Below, piece by piece: positions 26,215 through 37,283 of a stretch of 61,695 bases of DNA; position 1 is the stretch's first letter, and each line of letters opens with the position of its first letter. The stretch lies in NCBI GenBank assembly GCA_017421025.1, contig JAFQME010000009.1, positions 1-61,695 of the forward strand, given 5' to 3'. Position numbers and translations under genes: made by a program. The notes below the pieces were generated by a model. It saw only the letters and a list, made by a program, of their open reading frames with translations. It did not search any database and was not told where the DNA came from. Source of the DNA: Oscillospiraceae bacterium (GTDB lineage: Bacteria; Bacillota; Clostridia; Oscillospirales; JAAYXM01).

Positions 26215-27405
26215 ATGACATATCAGAAAAAAAGCATTGAGGACATCGCAGTAGCAGGTAAGAAAGTACTTGTTCGTTGTGATTTCAACGTCCCGCAGGA
26301 TGAGACCGGTGCAATTACCTCGGATAAGCGCATCGTCGCATCGCTCCCCACCATCCAGTATCTGATGAAGCAGGGCGCAAAGGTCATCCTTTGCTCGCAC
26401 CTGGGTCGTCCGAAGGGTGAAGTCAATCCGAAGTTCTCCTTGGCTCCGGTCGCAAAGAGACTGGGCGAGCTGCTCGGCGTTTCTGTCATTATGGCAGAAG
26501 ACGTGGTTGGTGCAGACGCAAAGGCAAAGGCTGCAGCGCTGAAAGACGGCGAAGTCATGCTTTTGGAAAATGTCCGTTACCACAAGGAAGAAGAGAAGAA
26601 TGATCCGGCTTATGCAAAAGAACTTGCTTCTTTGGCTGAACTCTATGTCAACGATGCATTCGGCACCTCTCACCGTGCTCATGCTTCCACCGCAGGTGTT
26701 GCAGATTATCTGCCGGCTGTTTGCGGTTATCTCATCAACAAGGAAATCAGCATCATGGGTCAGGCTTTGGAAAGCCCGAAGCGTCCGCTCGTGGCAATCC
26801 TCGGCGGCTCCAAGGTTTCCGATAAGATCGGCGTAATCAACAACCTGCTTGAAAAGGTTGATACCCTCATCATCGGTGGCGGTATGGCATATACCTTCAT
26901 CCGTGCACAGGGCGGTAAGATCGGCAACTCTCTCTGCGAAGAGGATAAGCTGGATTACGCACTTGAAATGGTTGCAAAGGCAAAGGCAAAGAACGTCAAC
27001 CTCTGCATCCCGACCGATACCATCATCGCTGACAAGTTTGCGGCTGACGCTGCAAGCGACGTGGTTGCTGCAGATGCAATTCCGGACGGTTGGATGGGTC
27101 TGGACATCGGTCCGGCTACCCTTAAGGCATTCCAGGATGCGGTGAAAAACGCAGGTACCGTGATTTGGAACGGCCCGATGGGCGTATTTGAATTTGAGAA
27201 GTTTGCAGGCGGCACCAAGGGCGTTGCTGCAGCAATCGCCGAAAGTGATGCGATCAGCATCATCGGTGGTGGCGACTCTGCTTCCGCTGTTAAGAAGCTG
27301 GGCTTTGAAAAGGAAATGACTCACATTTCCACCGGCGGCGGAGCATCTCTCGAATTCCTCGAAGGTTTGGAACTCCCGGGTATTGCATGCCTGGAAGATA
27401 AGTAA
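26215..27405 (+). CDS. pgk: Phosphoglycerate kinase
   Basis: Cytosolic glycolytic kinase that converts 1,3-bisphosphoglycerate and ADP to 3-phosphoglycerate and ATP. The 396-residue product shows the family start [12 protein letters not shown], the substrate-binding [33 protein letters not shown], and the nucleotide-binding [10 protein letters not shown] with [12 protein letters not shown]. The GGAG-type ribosome site is close to the ATG. It opens the operon pgk-tpiA-gpmI-eno. The gap gene, which often heads this operon in Firmicutes, is absent here. Confidence 0.98.
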   Translation: MTYQKKSIEDIAVAGKKVLVRCDFNVPQDETGAITSDKRIVASLPTIQYLMKQGAKVILCSHLGRPKGEVNPKFSLAPVAKRLGELLGVSVIMAEDVVGADAKAKAAALKDGEVMLLENVRYHKEEEKNDPAYAKELASLAELYVNDAFGTSHRAHASTAGVADYLPAVCGYLINKEISIMGQALESPKRPLVAILGGSKVSDKIGVINNLLEKVDTLIIGGGMAYTFIRAQGGKIGNSLCEEDKLDYALEMVAKAKAKNVNLCIPTDTIIADKFAADAASDVVAADAIPDGWMGLDIGPATLKAFQDAVKNAGTVIWNGPMGVFEFEKFAGGTKGVAAAIAESDAISIIGGGDSASAVKKLGFEKEMTHISTGGGASLEFLEGLELPGIACLEDK

Positions 27406-27439
27406 GACAAGGGTTATAGAAAAAGGAGACACGACAAAC

Positions 27440-28210
27440 ATGAACCGTAAGTATCGCAAGACAATCATTGCGGGTAACTGGAAAATGAACAAGACCCCCG
27501 CAGAAACCAAAGCTTTCATCGACGAACTCAAGGGCAAACTCGGCAAGCAGAGATGGTGCGACGTTGTCCTGTGCGTTCCGTTTGTAGATATTCCTGCAGC
27601 AGTCCGTGCAGCTCGTGACGCAAAGGTTGCGATTGCAGCACAGAACATGCATTGGGAAAAGTCCGGTGCTTTCACCGGTGAAGTTTCCGCAGAGATGCTC
27701 AAAGAACTGGGCGTAAAATTCGTTGTCATCGGTCACAGCGAGCGCCGTCAGTACTTTGCAGAAACCAACGAAACCGTCAACCTCAAGGTGAAGGCTGCGT
27801 TGGAAAACGGCCTGCGTCCGATCATTTGTGTCGGCGAGAGTTTGGAAGAGCGTGAAGCAGACATCACTGCAGAACTCATCACCACTCAGGTCAAGATCGC
27901 TCTGCGTGACATCGAAGCAGATCAGATGCGTAAGATCGTTTTCGCTTACGAGCCGATTTGGGCAATCGGTACCGGCAAGACCGCTACCGCAGAGCAGGCA
28001 GGCGAAATCTGCGGCCTCATCCGCTCGGTCATCCGTGCAAAATACGGCGCACGTGTGGCTCGCTCCGTTACCATTCAGTATGGTGGCTCCATGAACCCGA
28101 AGAATGCAGAAGAGCTTCTTGCTCAGCTTGATGTTGACGGCGGCTTGATCGGTGGTGCGTCCCTTAAGGTGGACGATTTCATCTCCATCATCAACGCTTC
28201 CAATCAGTAA
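27440..28210 (+). CDS. tpiA: Triosephosphate isomerase
   Basis: TIM-barrel enzyme that interconverts dihydroxyacetone phosphate and glyceraldehyde 3-phosphate. 256 residues. The catalytic residues are present: Asn13 and Lys15 in GNWKMN, the His of VIGHSERR, and the Glu of AYEPIWAIGTG, with the phosphate-binding YGGSM and GGASL near the end. The start at 27440 has AAAGGAGAC 14-15 bases upstream; longer in-frame versions run back into pgk. It lies 34 bp after pgk. Confidence 0.98.
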   Translation: MNRKYRKTIIAGNWKMNKTPAETKAFIDELKGKLGKQRWCDVVLCVPFVDIPAAVRAARDAKVAIAAQNMHWEKSGAFTGEVSAEMLKELGVKFVVIGHSERRQYFAETNETVNLKVKAALENGLRPIICVGESLEEREADITAELITTQVKIALRDIEADQMRKIVFAYEPIWAIGTGKTATAEQAGEICGLIRSVIRAKYGARVARSVTIQYGGSMNPKNAEELLAQLDVDGGLIGGASLKVDDFISIINASNQ

Positions 28211-28222
28211 GGCGGAATACGT

Positions 28223-31095
<2,873 letters not shown>

Positions 31096-31106
31096 GAATT
31101 GCATAC

Positions 31107-31146
31107 AAAAACGCCTTGAGGAAATTCCTCAAGGCGTTTTTTCTTT
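31107..31146. terminator. Bidirectional terminator between eno and the anti-sigma gene
   Basis: Arms of about 17 bases (31107-31123 with 31125-31141) have A and T tracts outside. It ends the glycolytic operon on the plus strand and the sigma/anti-sigma transcript on the minus strand. Confidence 0.9.
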
Positions 31147-31150
31147 GAAC

Positions 31151-31954
31151 TTATTCTGCAATGGTTAAAATAAGGAGTGATTCACTGCTTTCTGGATCGC
31201 CCGGAATGATTTGCACTTCGCTACCCGCTTCTGCCAGCGCAGAACGGACTGCAGAAAATTCGTCCTCGGTCACGATATAGTAGACCGTGCTGTCCACCGT
31301 TTGGTCCGAGGTAATGGAATACAGCACTTCGGGTGCTTCTGCGGCGGAAAACAGGAGATAATTTGCAAAGGTGGAAGTATATGGAGTCTGCGGAATCAGA
31401 GACGGGTTGAATCCGGCACCACTCGACTTCTTTGATTGGTCAGCGACTGATTTTGGCGCTGCTTGCGAATTGGGTTTTGCCTCAACAGCAGCTTCTTCTT
31501 TGGGTGCCTCAGCTGCACGCAAAACGGGTGAATTCTCGGATGCGCTGTCAACCTCTGCTTCAGGAGCGGTATCCATCATGGGAGCAGAGCGTGTGGTATC
31601 CTCGTTGAGAACTTGGTTTTCTTGCGCAGGAGACAGCAAATCTCCGAGCGGAGTATAGGAAATTGCAAGTACCACCAACGCAAAGCAGGCAGCGACCGCA
31701 GTAAACCGATATCGGGAATACCACGGGCGTTTTTTGGTCGCTTCAATACTAGCCATGACTCCTTCACGAAGCTGTGCCGGCGGCTTTTTCAAACTGTCCG
31801 CCGTCATCATGGAGATTTCTTCAAACGAGGAAAGCATTGCCGAGCAGCTCGGACAGTGCGCCAAGTGCTCATAAAGTTTTTCTGCTTCTTCTGCGGAGAG
31901 GTCTCCGTCCACAGAGCGGCTAATCAGTTCCAAATATTCTGAACATTCTGCCAA
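31151..31954 (-). CDS. Membrane-bound zinc-finger anti-sigma factor
   Basis: About 267 residues. The N-terminal part has the zinc-binding anti-sigma motif H-x3-C-x2-C (HLAHCPSC), one transmembrane helix follows (AVAACFALVVLAISY), and the rest is an Ala/Glu/Ser-rich exported region with a folded C-terminal part (VYYIVTEDEFSAVRSAL). Such proteins hold an ECF sigma factor at the membrane until an outside signal releases it. TTG 31954 is preferred since GAGGTG is well spaced; GTG 31963, which would overlap the sigma gene by 4 bp, is the alternative. The cognate sigma gene is directly upstream. Confidence 0.85.
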   Translation of the reverse strand: MAECSEYLELISRSVDGDLSAEEAEKLYEHLAHCPSCSAMLSSFEEISMMTADSLKKPPAQLREGVMASIEATKKRPWYSRYRFTAVAACFALVVLAISYTPLGDLLSPAQENQVLNEDTTRSAPMMDTAPEAEVDSASENSPVLRAAEAPKEEAAVEAKPNSQAAPKSVADQSKKSSGAGFNPSLIPQTPYTSTFANYLLFSAAEAPEVLYSITSDQTVDSTVYYIVTEDEFSAVRSALAEAGSEVQIIPGDPESSESLLILTIAE

Positions 31955-31959
31955 GTTGC

Positions 31960-32559
31960 TCACCTCACTTTCGTATCATTAGACGCATCGTCACTCGAAT
32001 TGTTCCGAAGTCCGTGCAATTCTTTTGCGAGTGCGGCACGAGCCCGTGCAATCCGAGATTTCACCGTGCCCAGTTCGATTTCAAGGATATCGGAAATCTC
32101 TTGATACGAAAGCCCTGCTACTTCCCGAAGCAGGAAAATCTCACGCAAATCAGGCGAAATTGAACCCAAAGCACGGTCAATTTCACGGACGATCTCCCGC
32201 TTTTCCGATACAGCGGACGGGTCAAAACGCTCGTCGGTGAGGTTTTGCATTTCGGGAGAGTCCTCATTCACCGATGGAATGTGACGACCACGGCGTTTTT
32301 GTTTTCGAACAAAATCAATGCATAAATGATGCGAGATAGAAAAAATCCAAGTGGAAAATGAACTTTGTCCACGGAATAAGCTGAGCGAACGGTATGCACG
32401 CAGGAAGGTCTCCTGCGAAAGGTCCATTGCGTCTTCTGAATTGCGCAGGGATTTGAGGATGAAATGATAGACTCGCTTTTCATAGCGGCGAACCAATTCC
32501 GCAAAGGCATCCTGATCCCCGGACTTTGCCTGTTCGATCAAGGTTTCTTCGGTTTGCAT
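31960..32559 (-). CDS. ECF-type RNA polymerase sigma factor (SigW/RpoE-like)
   Basis: A 199-residue sigma-70 family protein of the extracytoplasmic function group. Region 2 includes FAELVRRYEKRVYHFILKSL and the -10 recognition part ETFLRAYRSLSLFRGQSSFSTWIFSI; region 4 has REIFLLREVAGLSYQEISDIL then GTVKSRIARARAAL as the helix-turn-helix. It directs polymerase to stress promoters and is kept inactive by the adjacent anti-sigma factor. AGGAGG lies 7 bases before ATG 32559. It begins 13 bp after dusB and may be transcribed from the dusB promoter too. Confidence 0.93.
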   Translation of the reverse strand: MQTEETLIEQAKSGDQDAFAELVRRYEKRVYHFILKSLRNSEDAMDLSQETFLRAYRSLSLFRGQSSFSTWIFSISHHLCIDFVRKQKRRGRHIPSVNEDSPEMQNLTDERFDPSAVSEKREIVREIDRALGSISPDLREIFLLREVAGLSYQEISDILEIELGTVKSRIARARAALAKELHGLRNNSSDDASNDTKVR

Positions 32560-32572
32560 CCTTTTCCCTCCT

Positions 32573-33541
32573 TTACCGTAATACGTGTTGTAATTCTCGC
32601 ACGGTCCGAACCACTTCTTCGTGCGTAGTCAAAGAAAACAGACGGTCTTTGTAATAGTTTGCACCACGGACTCCACGCAGATACCATGCGAGATACTTGC
32701 GTGCTTCCAGCACGGCAACCCGCTCTCCTTTTTCTTCGATTGAGAGGGTCACTTGCCGGAGTGCGACCTCCAACCGCTCAGAAAGCGGGGGAAGCGCAGG
32801 GATTTCTTTGCCTAAGAGAGCGGCTTTTGCCTGAGAAAAGAGCCAAGGATTTCCAAATGCGGCACGGCCGATCATCACACCGGCGGCACCGGTGTAGTCA
32901 AGGACTCGGACACAGTCTTCAGGTGTAAAAACATCTCCGTTTGCGATGACCGGGATGGAAACTGCACGTGCTGCGTCACGGATATGATCCCAATTCGCAC
33001 GGCCGGAATACATTTGCTTGCGGGTTCTGCCGTGGATACAAATTGCATCGGCACCGGAAGCTTCCGCCATTTTTGCAAAATCCAAGACATTGATGCTGCC
33101 GGCATCCCAACCTGTGCGGAATTTCACTGTGACCGGGCATGGCACCGCATCCGCCACTGCTGTGATGATGCGAGCGGCAAGTGCGGGATTCTGCATCAAG
33201 GCACTTCCGTCCCCGTTGTTCACAATTTTGGGGGTGGGGCAGCCCATATTGAGATCAATCATATCTGCGCCTGAGCGCTCGAGTGCCAAAACTGCTGCCT
33301 GTGCCATGACATCGGGGTCGTTCCCGAAAATCTGAACTGCAGACGGATGCTCGCCCTCGCCTAAGCGCAGGATTTGATTCGATTTTTTATCCTGATAGAC
33401 CAATGCACGGCTGCTCACCATCTCGGTTACAGTCGCACCGGCACCCAGTTCTCTGCAAATTTTGCGGAACGCAAGGTCGGTCACGCCTGCCATCGGGGCA
33501 AGAAACAGCGGGGTCTCAATGACGACATCTTTGATCTTCAC
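32573..33541 (-). CDS. dusB: tRNA-dihydrouridine synthase
   Basis: FMN-dependent reductase that makes dihydrouridine in the D-loop of tRNAs. 322 residues. Motifs: APMAGVTDLAFRKICRELGAG at the start, VQIFGNDPDVMAQAA, the catalytic cysteine in DLNMGCPTPK, ITVKFRTG-type substrate segment (VTVKFRTGWD), ICIHGRTRKQMYSG, IPVIANGDV and GVMIGRAAFGNPW for the FMN phosphate. The start codon is GTG at 33541 with AAGGAGTG in place. Upstream of the ECF sigma gene on the same strand. Confidence 0.95.
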   Translation of the reverse strand: MKIKDVVIETPLFLAPMAGVTDLAFRKICRELGAGATVTEMVSSRALVYQDKKSNQILRLGEGEHPSAVQIFGNDPDVMAQAAVLALERSGADMIDLNMGCPTPKIVNNGDGSALMQNPALAARIITAVADAVPCPVTVKFRTGWDAGSINVLDFAKMAEASGADAICIHGRTRKQMYSGRANWDHIRDAARAVSIPVIANGDVFTPEDCVRVLDYTGAAGVMIGRAAFGNPWLFSQAKAALLGKEIPALPPLSERLEVALRQVTLSIEEKGERVAVLEARKYLAWYLRGVRGANYYKDRLFSLTTHEEVVRTVRELQHVLR

Positions 33542-33566
33542 AGAAGCACTCCTTGGTTTTTTTACC

Positions 33567-33595
33567 AGTATACCACAAATTCCCGCAAATCACAA
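33567..33595 (-). promoter_or_regulatory. Promoter of dusB
   Basis: On the minus strand TTGTGA (33590-33595) and TATACT (33567-33572) are 17 bp apart. Confidence 0.65.
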
Positions 33596-33651
33596 CCATG
33601 GGTATTGTTTCCGGAAAACCGTGTAAAATAGGGGGAAAGGAGGTCTGAGTC

Positions 33652-34098
33652 ATGAATCTTTCCAAAAAAGCTTATGCGGACTATGCTAAAGAGCGTGCCC
33701 CTGCCTCACGCCATCTCAGAAATCTGATTTTTGCATTTCTCATTGGCGGTGCGATTTGCACCATTGGACAGGGGATTTTGATGTGGTATCGGAAGTTAGG
33801 GCTTACTGTGGACAGCGCAGGTGCCGCAACGAGCGCTACGTTGATTGCACTCTCTGCACTGCTCACGGGATTTGGGGTATATGATGATGTTGCAAAGTTT
33901 GCAGGTGCGGGGACGTTGGTACCGATTACAGGGTTTGCAAACTCGGTGGTTTCTGCTGCGTTGGAATTCAAGAGCGAGGGGGTTGTGCTTGGGATGTGCG
34001 CCAAAATGTTCACCCTTGCGGGACCTGTGATTGTGTTTGGTACCACCGCAAGCGTGGTGTACGGGCTTGTGTATTGGCTTTTTATCATACCGTCATGA
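33652..34098 (+). CDS. spoVAC: Stage V sporulation protein AC
   Basis: A 148-residue membrane protein of the SpoVA channel, made in the forespore and needed for uptake and release of dipicolinic acid; SpoVAC acts as the mechanosensitive part. The N-terminal YADYAKERAP segment, four to five hydrophobic helices, and the block GVYDDVAKFAGAGTLVPITGFANSVV are diagnostic. AAAGGAGG precedes the ATG. Upstream bases (33601-33640) do not show a clear sigma-A promoter; a forespore sigma is expected but not proven. Normally followed at once by spoVAD and spoVAE, which here lie 10 kb away (44149-45509). Confidence 0.93.
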   Translation: MNLSKKAYADYAKERAPASRHLRNLIFAFLIGGAICTIGQGILMWYRKLGLTVDSAGAATSATLIALSALLTGFGVYDDVAKFAGAGTLVPITGFANSVVSAALEFKSEGVVLGMCAKMFTLAGPVIVFGTTASVVYGLVYWLFIIPS

Positions 34099-34933
34099 TT
34101 TGCTCATAAAGGTCAGCAATTCGGCGAGCACGTTGACCTGCAAGTCGGAAATATTCCTTTGCCGAAAGCGCTTCATATCTCAAATCTTCCGGGGCGTTGG
34201 AAGTGGAGCGTTTTTTTAGTTCAAAATTGAGAATTGCTTGTTTCGGTAGGTGTTTCAACCTGCCCAGGGCATGTTCCCAACGGATCGTTCCGTCATAAGG
34301 CAGGAAATGCAGATCGTCATCTCCGGTCGGTGTCCCGTTGGGATTTCGAAAACCAAGGTTGTCGTTGAGGTGGGTCATAATCAACCGTTGACCGAAAGCG
34401 TTCAGAAAGTCCAGTTTATGAGGATAGCAATGGTCGTGACCGGAATCCCAACAGTAACCGATATGGGATCGGTCACGATAACGGGTCATCAAAGCTTCCA
34501 AATATTCTTCGCCTTCCAGATTCTCGAAGGCAATGGAAACGTTCTTTTGCCCGGCGTAGTCTACGATGCGGTCAAAAACAGAAAAATCCAAAGGGGTGTT
34601 CGGGAATGTATAGATGAGTCCCTGCCAGCCGTGAACAACAGCAATCGGGATTTGGAATCGGGCACAAGCATCGATACAGTCTGTAATACTGTTTTGCGTT
34701 TTGACGGATTGTGGGTCTTTGGGATTCCAAAGGGAAGGAATCCCGCCATGGGGTGCATGGAGGGACTGAATCGTCATTTTATGTTTTTGGACGTAAGTCG
34801 CAAGGGACTCCAGTGCCAGATTTGGTGACCAAACGGGAGAAACTGCGGAAAAACCTGCATCGCTCAAATATTCAATGACCTGCGAATTTGGACAGTCATA
34901 TTGTGGTTGGAGGGAAAAACCGAGTTGAACCAC
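34085..34933 (-). CDS. Sugar phosphate isomerase/epimerase-like TIM-barrel protein 1
   Basis: A 282-residue protein of the xylose isomerase-like TIM-barrel superfamily (AP endonuclease family 2 clan). The expected metal ligands are visible: His in SLHAPHGG, His in AVVHGWQG, Glu in AFENLEG, Asp/His in CWDSGHDHC, His in IMTHLNDN and Glu in FELKKR. Such enzymes epimerise or isomerise free or phosphorylated sugars or inositols, and the substrate is not fixed. The GTG start has AAGGAGG upstream. It overlaps the end of spoVAC by 14 bp tail to tail. A second member of the family is at 39845. Confidence 0.82.
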   Translation of the reverse strand: MVQLGFSLQPQYDCPNSQVIEYLSDAGFSAVSPVWSPNLALESLATYVQKHKMTIQSLHAPHGGIPSLWNPKDPQSVKTQNSITDCIDACARFQIPIAVVHGWQGLIYTFPNTPLDFSVFDRIVDYAGQKNVSIAFENLEGEEYLEALMTRYRDRSHIGYCWDSGHDHCYPHKLDFLNAFGQRLIMTHLNDNLGFRNPNGTPTGDDDLHFLPYDGTIRWEHALGRLKHLPKQAILNFELKKRSTSNAPEDLRYEALSAKEYFRLAGQRARRIADLYEQIMTV

Positions 34934-34964
34934 TTGAAAGTACCTCCTTTATCGTATCATTTGT

Positions 34965-35129
34965 TATAACACCATTTTTGCCACTGCGAAGGGGGAAGAT
35001 GCCAAAGGCTTCTTTAAAATCGTAGAATCAATCGGTGCTTTTCAAGAAAAACAGTTCGTTTTTACAAAAGAAGCTGTCGTTTGTGTGCCGTGCTCTGCAA
35101 TCGTTCCGAGAATCAGCAAGTTCTTTTGA
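34965..35129 (+). pseudogene. Possible gene remnant (C-terminal fragment, no start codon)
   Basis: One plus-strand frame is open from 34938 to a TGA at 35127-35129 with coding-like codon choice and a protein-like sequence (GEDAKGFFKIVESIGAF, then QFVFTKEAVVCVPCSAIVP), but it has no start codon or ribosome site. It could be the tail of a gene destroyed when the sugar island was formed, or a chance open frame. The family is not recognised. Confidence 0.3.
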
Positions 35130-35154
35130 CTTTTTGGGTGTGGTGTGATATACT
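35126..35154 (+). promoter_or_regulatory. Strong sigma-A promoter of the NAD-epimerase gene
   Basis: TTGACT (35126-35131) and TATACT (35149-35154) are 17 bp apart. The leader up to the gene (about 80 nt) shows no recognised riboswitch. The rest of the 34934-35241 spacer holds only the possible gene remnant. Confidence 0.75.
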
Positions 35155-35241
35155 ACGGCCTGTTGAGAAACTGATGAGTCAGCTGCACGGCACGTAAAAT
35201 AATGCAACGCAAGCTGTTCTTTTAGAAAAGGAGAAACGGAT

Positions 35242-36195
35242 ATGCATGAGGGTAAACGGGTACTGCTGATTGCAGGTGGAGGGACACTGGGAACGTATGT
35301 CTCGGAAGAACTTCTGCGCCTTGGAATGTTTGTTGATGTGATTTGTCCGGAGGAAAAGGAATCTCATAACGAACGACTTGTCTTTCATCAAAGCCTTGCG
35401 ACCGAGGAATTCCTGCAGAATCTGTTTTCCGAAACACGGTACGACGGCATTTTGAATTTCATCCATTACAATGAGGTGGAGGACTATCAAAAAATCCACC
35501 CGTTACTGATTGCCAATACAGACCATTTGATTTTCCTTTCTTCGTATCGGGTTTATGCGGATGTAGAGCATCCGATTACCGAGTCGGCACCACGGCTTTG
35601 GGATGTTGTCAAAGACACGGATTTTCTGGAACATGAAAAATATGCGGTTCCGAAAGCAAAGTGTGAAGATTATTTGATGCACGAGCGTACCGGCGAGCCT
35701 TGGACGATTGTTCGTCCCGTGATTTCTTTCTCGCACCTTCGACTGGATCTTTTGATGTACTCCCGACATGAGGTGCCCGATGCCGCAAAAGCGGGGCGGG
35801 AACTGCTCATGCCGAAAACGGTGCGGGATTATTCCGCAGGCTTGGATTGGGCAGGGAACACCGGAAAACTCATTGCCAATTTACTGTTCCGGAAAGATGC
35901 AGTCGGAGAATGCTTTACCGTGTATTCGGGACAAGGTCTTACCTGGGGTGAGATTGCGGAAGTGTATCAAACACTGACCGGGGTTAACATCCGCTGGTGC
36001 GAGGAATCGGAATATTTGGAATCTCAACCAAACAAAGAGGACAAACCGTTTTATTGGGGTTGGACCTACGACCGAAGCTTCAACCGTGAGATTGATTGCT
36101 CAAAAATTCTGCGGGTGACCGGCTTAGCCAAACAAGACTTTGCCTCGATTGAAGAGGGCTTGCGCTTTGAACTTGCAAAACTCCAAAAGGCTTAA
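35242..36195 (+). CDS. NAD-dependent epimerase/dehydratase family protein
   Basis: A 317-residue extended short-chain dehydrogenase. The N-terminal Rossmann motif reads GGGTLGTYV, the catalytic region shows LSSYRVY (Ser and Tyr positions), and KYAVPKAKCEDYL replaces the standard YxxxK block. The C-terminal part (GECFTVYSGQGLTWGEIAEVYQTLTG) is typical of NAD-dependent epimerases or reductases acting on nucleotide sugars or free sugars. AAAAGGAG is upstream of the ATG. It converges on the LacI-type regulator gene with a 4-bp overlap of stop codons. Its place in the sugar island suggests a part in that pathway. Confidence 0.8.
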   Translation: MHEGKRVLLIAGGGTLGTYVSEELLRLGMFVDVICPEEKESHNERLVFHQSLATEEFLQNLFSETRYDGILNFIHYNEVEDYQKIHPLLIANTDHLIFLSSYRVYADVEHPITESAPRLWDVVKDTDFLEHEKYAVPKAKCEDYLMHERTGEPWTIVRPVISFSHLRLDLLMYSRHEVPDAAKAGRELLMPKTVRDYSAGLDWAGNTGKLIANLLFRKDAVGECFTVYSGQGLTWGEIAEVYQTLTGVNIRWCEESEYLESQPNKEDKPFYWGWTYDRSFNREIDCSKILRVTGLAKQDFASIEEGLRFELAKLQKA

Positions 36196-37151
36196 TCGTT
36201 ATTACACAGTGGGGCAATACTTTCCCGTAAGATGAGCCCCGGCTTGATGACGATGCTTTGGCGTGCACGGAAATACGGGCTTTGAAGCTTTTTTTGCAAC
36301 AAATCCCATGTGATGCGGCACACCTCGTCGGGATTGCAGTCAATGCTGGTGAGGGTGGTTTCGGTATGCTCAGCGAGTGGGATATTGTCGATGCCGATGA
36401 CCGAAATGTCCTCCGGAACTTTTCGACCCTGTGCTTTCAGGGCATGCATGGCGCCGAATGCGATGTTGTCATAGGCGCAGATGATTGCGGTGACATCGGG
36501 GTGCTTTAGCAGCAACTCTGCTGTGCAAGCTTCCCCTGCTTCTTCAAACCGAAGGAAACTTTTCAGAATCGGACTCCCTTTCGGTGCGTATGCACGGAAG
36601 GAGTCCGCTTTGCTTGTGGTGAGAGTTTCGCTGAAAAATGCGATTTTGGTATGCCCGAAATCACGTAGAGTTTGGATGGCGTCACGGATGGCGCTGTCAA
36701 GGTCGATACAAACCGCATCCACCAAACCGTCGCTTGCTCCAAGTAAAGAGACGATTGGAGTAGTGTACCCCTTTTTCGGTGCGGCTTTCATTCCAAATAC
36801 GATGAGCCCGTCCACCTTGAGATAGGAGGCATAGTACTCAATGAGTTCCGCTTGCCGACGTGCGTCAAAACGGTCGGCGGAAATCACGCAGATGCCGCCT
36901 GATGCCTCAATGAGCGATTGCAAGCGCTCCAAAAACCCGGTGTAATAATTGCTTTTGAGTTCGGGACAGATGATCGCAATGATCTTTTTGTGGTATTTGC
37001 CTTTGTAGTATTTCCCGAAGCAGCCGTGCTCACGGGCGAGGGCGAAGATATGTTCTTTGGTCTCTGCGCTCACATCGTCCGCATCACAAAACGCTTTGGA
37101 AACGGTGGAAATCGAAACATTTGCGAGTTTCGCCAGTTCTCTCATGGTCAT
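36192..37151 (-). CDS. LacI-family transcriptional regulator
   Basis: A 319-residue repressor or activator. The helix-turn-helix is at residues about 3-23 (MRELAKLANVSISTVSKAF) and the hinge region follows, but in a shortened form with GCFGKYYKG in place of the usual NxxARxL-type hinge. The periplasmic-binding-protein-like core (AIICPELKSNYYTGFLERL to SVIGIDNIPLAEHTETTLTSID) should bind a sugar effector. ATG 37151 is chosen since GAGGTGA is well placed and upstream ATG codons fall inside the -10 box. It is divergent from the MFS and GH39 genes, its most likely targets. Confidence 0.9.
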   Translation of the reverse strand: MTMRELAKLANVSISTVSKAFCDADDVSAETKEHIFALAREHGCFGKYYKGKYHKKIIAIICPELKSNYYTGFLERLQSLIEASGGICVISADRFDARRQAELIEYYASYLKVDGLIVFGMKAAPKKGYTTPIVSLLGASDGLVDAVCIDLDSAIRDAIQTLRDFGHTKIAFFSETLTTSKADSFRAYAPKGSPILKSFLRFEEAGEACTAELLLKHPDVTAIICAYDNIAFGAMHALKAQGRKVPEDISVIGIDNIPLAEHTETTLTSIDCNPDEVCRITWDLLQKKLQSPYFRARQSIVIKPGLILRESIAPLCNND

Positions 37152-37170
37152 TGGAATCACCTCAATCCCC

Positions 37171-37199
37171 ATCATACCTGCGCAGATGCCCGGTGTCAA
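37171..37199 (-). promoter_or_regulatory. Promoter of the LacI-type regulator
   Basis: On the minus strand a consensus TTGACA (37194-37199) and TATGAT (37171-37176) are 17 bp apart. Confidence 0.8.
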
Positions 37200-37203
37200 T
37201 GGG

Positions 37204-37213
37204 TTTTCGAAAA
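37204..37213. promoter_or_regulatory. Candidate LacI-type operator
   Basis: The perfect palindrome TTTTCGAAAA has the central CG typical of LacI-family operators and lies between the two divergent promoters of the regulator and the transporter. Single occurrence; the assignment is inferred. Confidence 0.35.
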
Positions 37214-37232
37214 AGTTTCGCTGTTGTTTTAG

Positions 37233-37261
37233 TAGACAGCGGATTTTTTTTGCGGTAAGAT
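37233..37261 (+). promoter_or_regulatory. Promoter of the MFS-GH39 operon
   Basis: TAGACA (37233-37238) and TAAGAT (37256-37261) are 17 bp apart, followed by GGGGG before the start at 37284. Confidence 0.6.
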
Positions 37262-37283
37262 GGGACAAAAGGGGGTGTGCGAG

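Noticed and set aside
35170..35195. A CTGATGAG motif next to GAAAC, resembling a hammerhead ribozyme core
   Set aside because: The required stems I-III cannot be formed around it, and GAAA is on the wrong side with no stem between.
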